Source: Zarea fungicola
Taxonomy: Eukaryota > Ascomycota > Sordariomycetes > Hypocreales > Cordycipitaceae
NCBI GenBank assembly: GCA_900169235.1
Contig: FWCC01000067.1
Coordinates: 124,001-188,000 of the forward strand
Length of the DNA: 64,000 bases
Direction of reading: 5' to 3'
Positions 63,673-64,000 of the stretch are shown in pieces. Position 1 is the stretch's first letter; every line of letters begins with the position of its first letter. Below the pieces are notes generated by a model. It was not told the DNA's origin, ran no database searches, and was given only the letters and a program-made list of their open reading frames with translations. A program made the position numbers and the translations under genes.

Positions 63673-64000
63673 TATGACGAGCACGTGTGTAGTTGTAAAA
63701 GCTGGAAGAGAAAGCTGCCAGGAGAAACGAGGGCAGTGTTTAGACGGAGTGTCGACTTTTGCGAAAGGTCTCGCACCCCACAAAGCTTGGCGCTGGATAG
63801 GATCTCGAAAGGTGGTCTGGGAGGGGGGACGTTGGAAACGTGAAAAAGGCTTGGCCGAGTCGCACGAGGAGAAAAGTGGTGTCGTTACAGCTGATATTAA
63901 AAAGTGTCGAGTGCAGTGTAAAGCTTGCACGGGTATCGATTACGTTGAAGGTGTACAGAGAGAGTACCGGTGCGATCTTAGAGAGGTTTTTGGCGTGGCC
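63673..64000. other. Promoter side of the small GPI protein gene, to the window edge
   Basis: No gene was seen. A CACGTG motif lies at 63682-63687, about 10 bp before the start codon. Confidence 0.4.

Overview
This window looks like nuclear DNA of a filamentous ascomycete (Pezizomycotina), probably a Sordariomycete and perhaps Hypocreales. The genes are compact and unclustered on both strands, with short introns of 48 to 272 nt that follow GTRNGY donors, RCTRAC-like branch sites and (C/T)AG acceptors. The gene set is typical of this group: a CIA84-like complex I assembly factor, a double-repeat BTB/T1 protein, a DOCK-family exchange factor and GPI-anchored serine/threonine-rich proteins. No tRNA, rRNA or CRISPR was recognised. 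The class-level placement is an inference from gene style; no marker was compared.

Layout, left to right. 0-8 kb: the C-terminal end of one ABCC-like transporter, then a complete tandem paralogue (3093-7907); between them lies a 138-bp near-perfect foldback repeat. 8-13.5 kb: three mitochondrial or nucleolar genes, namely a PPR-like protein (CIA84-like), mitochondrial ribosomal protein S18 and, divergently, IMP3. 15-23.7 kb: a SAM methyltransferase, a BTB/T1 protein, an ERCC6L2-like SNF2 ATPase and the clamp-loader subunit Rfc3. 24-32 kb: a lineage-specific stretch with a putative CD38/ADP-ribosyl-cyclase-like protein fused to a lysine-rich tail, a GNAT acetyltransferase, a cysteine-rich orphan, the sphingoid-base-phosphate phosphatase Lcb3 and a second cysteine-bearing orphan. 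32-42 kb: a long coiled-coil protein, a cytochrome b5-like membrane protein, a GPI-anchored cupredoxin, the CENP-X/Mhf2 histone-fold protein and the mitochondrial ADP/ATP carrier. 44-48 kb: the divergent ribosomal protein pair RPS25/RPS5 and a second GNAT. 50-64 kb: an intronless 2036-residue DOCK protein, a peroxisomal ABCD half-transporter, the divergent pair guanylate kinase/DPH3 and a small GPI-anchored protein.

Exon joins were inferred by reading splice signals and checking that the joined frame continues a conserved family. All spliced coding lengths given here are multiples of three. Most genes are housekeeping and neighbours show no operon-like logic. The least explained parts are the CD38-like fusion (24475-25836), the foldback element (1107-1244), the two cysteine-bearing orphans, and the gene-free blocks at 37.6-39.8, 42.1-44.7 and 47.9-50.1 kb.
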